The notes under the pieces: generated by a model
Seen by the model: the letters and a program-made list of their open reading frames with translations, nothing else
What the model was told of the DNA's origin: nothing
Database searches by the model: none
Made by a program: the position numbers and the translations under genes
From: Pseudomonadota bacterium
Lineage (GTDB): Bacteria > Pseudomonadota > Gammaproteobacteria > Acidithiobacillales > Acidithiobacillaceae
Reading direction: 5' to 3'
Assembly (NCBI GenBank): GCA_021827445.1
Contig: JAKAVW010000128.1
Location: 1 to 8,245 of the forward strand
Length of the DNA: 8,245 bases
Shown here: positions 6,119 to 8,245 of the stretch, in pieces
How the letters are laid out: the number at the start of each line of letters is the position of its first letter
How positions within the stretch are numbered: position 1 is the stretch's first letter

Positions 6119-7499
6119 AATCCTTTGACCTTTCGCAAATTTTGCCGTAACACAGTAACCATGCCCCTTGATATCTGGACACTACAGTATAGCCTTGTGG
6201 TACTGCCCCAGGATAGCTGATGACAAACCCACTGGTTAAGTTCGAGGGTGGCATTGCTAGAGGAGGACGTGGTCTTATAGCGAGATCAATATCTGCTGTT
6301 GTGCTAATACCAACCCAAGCCACGTTCGTCACATAGAGGGGCGCTCCATGGGTTTGCATAAGGATATCTCGGGCAATGGTCCCGATGTGCGGGCGAAACC
6401 GCTCGGTGTATAGGGGGAACGCCCACAGTGCGAAAACGTACTTCAAAATGATGGCAGCCATCATCCACTTCACCGCCAAACGTTGTGTCTTTTCGGCATC
6501 AGCAACCCATGCCGCCAACACCAGTGCCACGATTCCATAGATCGGCATTAGGTAACGGATTCCACTTTGGGGCGAGAGCCAATAGGGCAGGTAGTTCAAT
6601 CCCACTATCCATAGAGCCGTCCACACCTGTGGATCTTTCATATGAGATAGCGGATAGCGGCGCAACGCAGCGTATATCACAACTCCCACGACTGGAAGCA
6701 ACTGTCCCAAGGTCTGTAATGGAAAGACAAAGAACTGATGCACGTAATCTAGCAGTCCCTGGCCCCGCAGCTTGTCGAGGATATCGTCGAACATCCCATT
6801 GGCCATGGTGCCACCGGCAGGGGCCATGGCGTACCAGAGAATGGGAACCACCAACGTTGAGAGATGTACAACCCATGAAGGCCACGAAAATAAAAACCGC
6901 CAATTACGGGTTCGGTAAGTCACGACGAATACCGCTACGCCGTAAAATACATAGGCGGTTAGCGCCTTGGTAAGAAAGGCGCAAGACAACGCCAGCATAG
7001 CAATAGCGAAAAAACCAATACGCCGCTCCACCACCGCAAGCCACCCCAAGAGCATGGCCGCCAGGCAGAAAAAGGCGAACAACGGATCACTATACGCCAA
7101 CCATCCATCGTAAAAGAGCACATCGCCCAAGGTGATATACACTAAGGCGGCGAAGGCGGCGAACTCCTTGTTCTTCCAAATTCGTCCGGCGAACCAACCC
7201 ACTAGCAGCCCAGATCCCACTGTCGCCAAGGCTGCGATCAACCGTGCCACAACCAACATGTGGGACCAACCAATCAATATCGACAGAGCGATGATGAGCC
7301 AATTGTCCAAAGGTGGGCGCCAATAGTCCTGTCCGTACATGATAGGAGTGAGAATATGGCCGTGAAACCACATCTCATAGGACATGAGTGGGTAAACCGC
7401 TTCTTCGCCTGTATATTGGACGTTGCTAAGAGTAAAGACGAAACTAGCCGCAGCGAGTGCAAAAAGTAGCCAGTAATTTCTAGTGTTAGTTGCAGTCAT
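6111..7499 (-). CDS. ArnT-like integral membrane glycosyltransferase (GT83, PMT_2 type)
   Basis: A 462-residue GT-C fold protein with about 10-11 membrane segments and a C-terminal periplasmic domain (about 370-462). Relatives such as ArnT move a sugar from a polyprenyl-phosphate carrier onto lipid A or other glycans at the periplasmic face. The first periplasmic loop carries TGEEAVYPLMSYEMWFHG at 30-47, with the acidic pair E32-E33 where the family has its catalytic Asp/Glu, and YGQDYWRPPLDNWL at 55-68, the equivalent of the ArnT YFEKPPLxYW motif. YSDPLFAFFCLAAMLL at 136-151 and FLTKAL, with the segment SPQSGIRYLMPIYG around 310-325, fit the same family. It is shorter than ArnT (about 550 residues), and no other arn genes are visible, so aminoarabinose transfer is not supported; donor and acceptor are unknown. 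Start ATG 7499 has AGGA about ten bases upstream. The 91-base gap before it shows no convincing promoter or terminator hairpin, so read-through from the Uma2-like gene is possible. Confidence 0.85.
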   Translation of the reverse strand: MTATNTRNYWLLFALAAASFVFTLSNVQYTGEEAVYPLMSYEMWFHGHILTPIMYGQDYWRPPLDNWLIIALSILIGWSHMLVVARLIAALATVGSGLLVGWFAGRIWKNKEFAAFAALVYITLGDVLFYDGWLAYSDPLFAFFCLAAMLLGWLAVVERRIGFFAIAMLALSCAFLTKALTAYVFYGVAVFVVTYRTRNWRFLFSWPSWVVHLSTLVVPILWYAMAPAGGTMANGMFDDILDKLRGQGLLDYVHQFFVFPLQTLGQLLPVVGVVIYAALRRYPLSHMKDPQVWTALWIVGLNYLPYWLSPQSGIRYLMPIYGIVALVLAAWVADAEKTQRLAVKWMMAAIILKYVFALWAFPLYTERFRPHIGTIARDILMQTHGAPLYVTNVAWVGISTTADIDLAIRPRPPLAMPPSNLTSGFVISYPGAVPQGYTVVSRYQGAWLLCYGKICERSKDYE

Positions 7500-7590
7500 A
7501 CGATCAGTATCCTGAGGGCAACAGGCATGTGTACGGCACCGACTCGCTGGGTAACATCGCTATGGGTTGGACGTGGCATCAGGGCTGCGT

Positions 7591-8175
7591 TCAATCGGTC
7601 TGAAGGGCCGAAGGCAGATCGACGCCGGCATAGATGTCCTCTACTGAAAGTGCCAGGTCGACACATCGGAGGCGCAAACGGTCGCTTTCAGGGTCATTCA
7701 GCAACTCGTACCACCAACCTTCAGGATGCCGGCGGAATGCCTCGACGACGGCTTTTTCGCTATCCACCAAAACATATTCCTGCAGGCTAGGAAGCGTCTG
7801 ATAAGCTTGTAGCTTTTCACGACGGTCCACATTCGCCGTGCTAGCCGACAATACTTCGACGATAAGGCAAGGATCTTCCAGATAGAGGGTATCTCCGGAC
7901 AACGGCACACCACAACGCAACACGACATCGGGATAATAAAAGGCATTTACAGCTTCTACCCGCACTTTCATATCGCTGTTCAGAACCTGGCAGTGACTAC
8001 CACGGGTCTTTTGCCAGAGCAGTCCATACAGGTTGCCCGCAATCTGGTTATGACGCAGCTTGGCCACGGCCATGGCATAGACCTGCCCGGCCACATACTC
8101 GTGGCGTATATCGGCGCGCTCCTCACCTTCCAGATACTCTTTGACAGACAAAGGCCGTAACATGGCTACCTGCAT
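7591..8175 (-). CDS. Uma2-family PD-(D/E)XK nuclease-like protein
   Basis: A 194-residue protein of the Uma2 family (formerly DUF820), related in fold to restriction endonucleases and very abundant in cyanobacteria and several environmental bacteria; its biological role is poorly known. Typical order of motifs: the N-terminal SVKEYLEGEERADIRHEYVAG stretch (residues 10-30), the helix RHNQIAGNLY at 41-50, YYPDVVL at 80-86 (D83 the first metal ligand), LIVEVLSAST at 104-113 (E107 the second acidic residue), EKLQAYQ at 120-126 with the Lys, and the closing strand QEYVLVDSE at 132-140. All expected acidic residues are present, so the protein looks intact. Start ATG 8175 has a GGGGGAAAGG ribosome site just upstream; ATG 8163 is an internal alternative with CAGG before it. 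It runs in the same direction as the LPS genes but has no known link to them and is probably a passenger. Confidence 0.87.
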   Translation of the reverse strand: MQVAMLRPLSVKEYLEGEERADIRHEYVAGQVYAMAVAKLRHNQIAGNLYGLLWQKTRGSHCQVLNSDMKVRVEAVNAFYYPDVVLRCGVPLSGDTLYLEDPCLIVEVLSASTANVDRREKLQAYQTLPSLQEYVLVDSEKAVVEAFRRHPEGWWYELLNDPESDRLRLRCVDLALSVEDIYAGVDLPSALQTD

Positions 8176-8211
8176 GACCTTTCCCCCTGCCTCAGCGAAT
8201 AAACAGCCCCT

Positions 8212-8240
8212 ATCATAAGACGTGGAAGCATCTGTGTCAT
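8212..8240 (-). promoter_or_regulatory. probable sigma70 promoter of the Uma2-like gene
   Basis: Reading the minus strand, ATGACA (8240-8235) is separated by exactly 17 bases from TATGAT (8217-8212); each hexamer matches the sigma70 consensus at five of six positions. Transcription would start near 8205, giving a leader of about 30 bases before ATG 8175. As no terminator is seen further down, this promoter could also feed the LPS genes. Support is by sequence match only. Confidence 0.55.
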
Positions 8241-8245
8241 CGCGC

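Noticed and set aside
6485..6973. Plus-strand open frame of 162 codons
   Set aside because: Antisense to the GT83 gene; no recognisable protein features.
7500..7590. Possible terminator or promoter between the Uma2-like and GT83 genes
   Set aside because: I found only short imperfect inverted bases with no T-run, and no hexamer pair with acceptable spacing.

Overview
The window is one unidirectional block. Every gene I can support lies on the minus strand, so transcription runs from about 8240 down to 1. It looks like a lipopolysaccharide (LPS) core and O-antigen assembly locus of a Gram-negative bacterium. A proteobacterium of the gamma or Acidithiobacillia type is plausible from the waaC, waaE and waaA set and the mixed GC content, but that placement is inference and I cannot name a species.

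In transcription order: a probable sigma70-type promoter (8212-8240); a Uma2-family PD-(D/E)XK nuclease-like gene (7591-8175); a 91-base gap with no convincing promoter or terminator; a GT83/ArnT-like membrane glycosyltransferase (6111-7499); a 50-codon single-membrane-segment gene overlapping its stop (5966-6118); an O-antigen ligase/polymerase of the Wzy_C superfamily (4714-5955); the decayed C-terminal piece of a second such ligase (about 4426-4685); a GT2 rhamnosyltransferase-like enzyme (3476-4429); a WaaE-like GT2 (2674-3450); heptosyltransferase I, WaaC (1625-2677); a dual-specificity/tyrosine phosphatase-like protein (948-1628); and the Kdo transferase WaaA (1-951), cut by the window edge after 317 codons.

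The distal four genes (waaE-like, waaC, phosphatase, waaA) are GC-rich and joined by ATGA overlaps. They would build the inner core: Kdo on lipid A, then heptose I, then a sugar on that heptose. The middle block, about 3476-6118, is visibly richer in A+T, contains the ligase remnant, and encodes the outer or periplasmic steps: a chain-building GT2, the ligase that joins polyprenyl-linked chains to the core, and, just upstream, a GT-C enzyme expected to use a polyprenyl-phosphate sugar. This looks like a variable cassette attached to a conserved inner-core module.

The observations most worth following are the unannotated-looking 50-aa membrane protein, the frameshifted ligase remnant beside an intact paralogue, the Gln in the ligase where the family normally has its essential His, and a Cys-based phosphatase translationally coupled between waaC and waaA.
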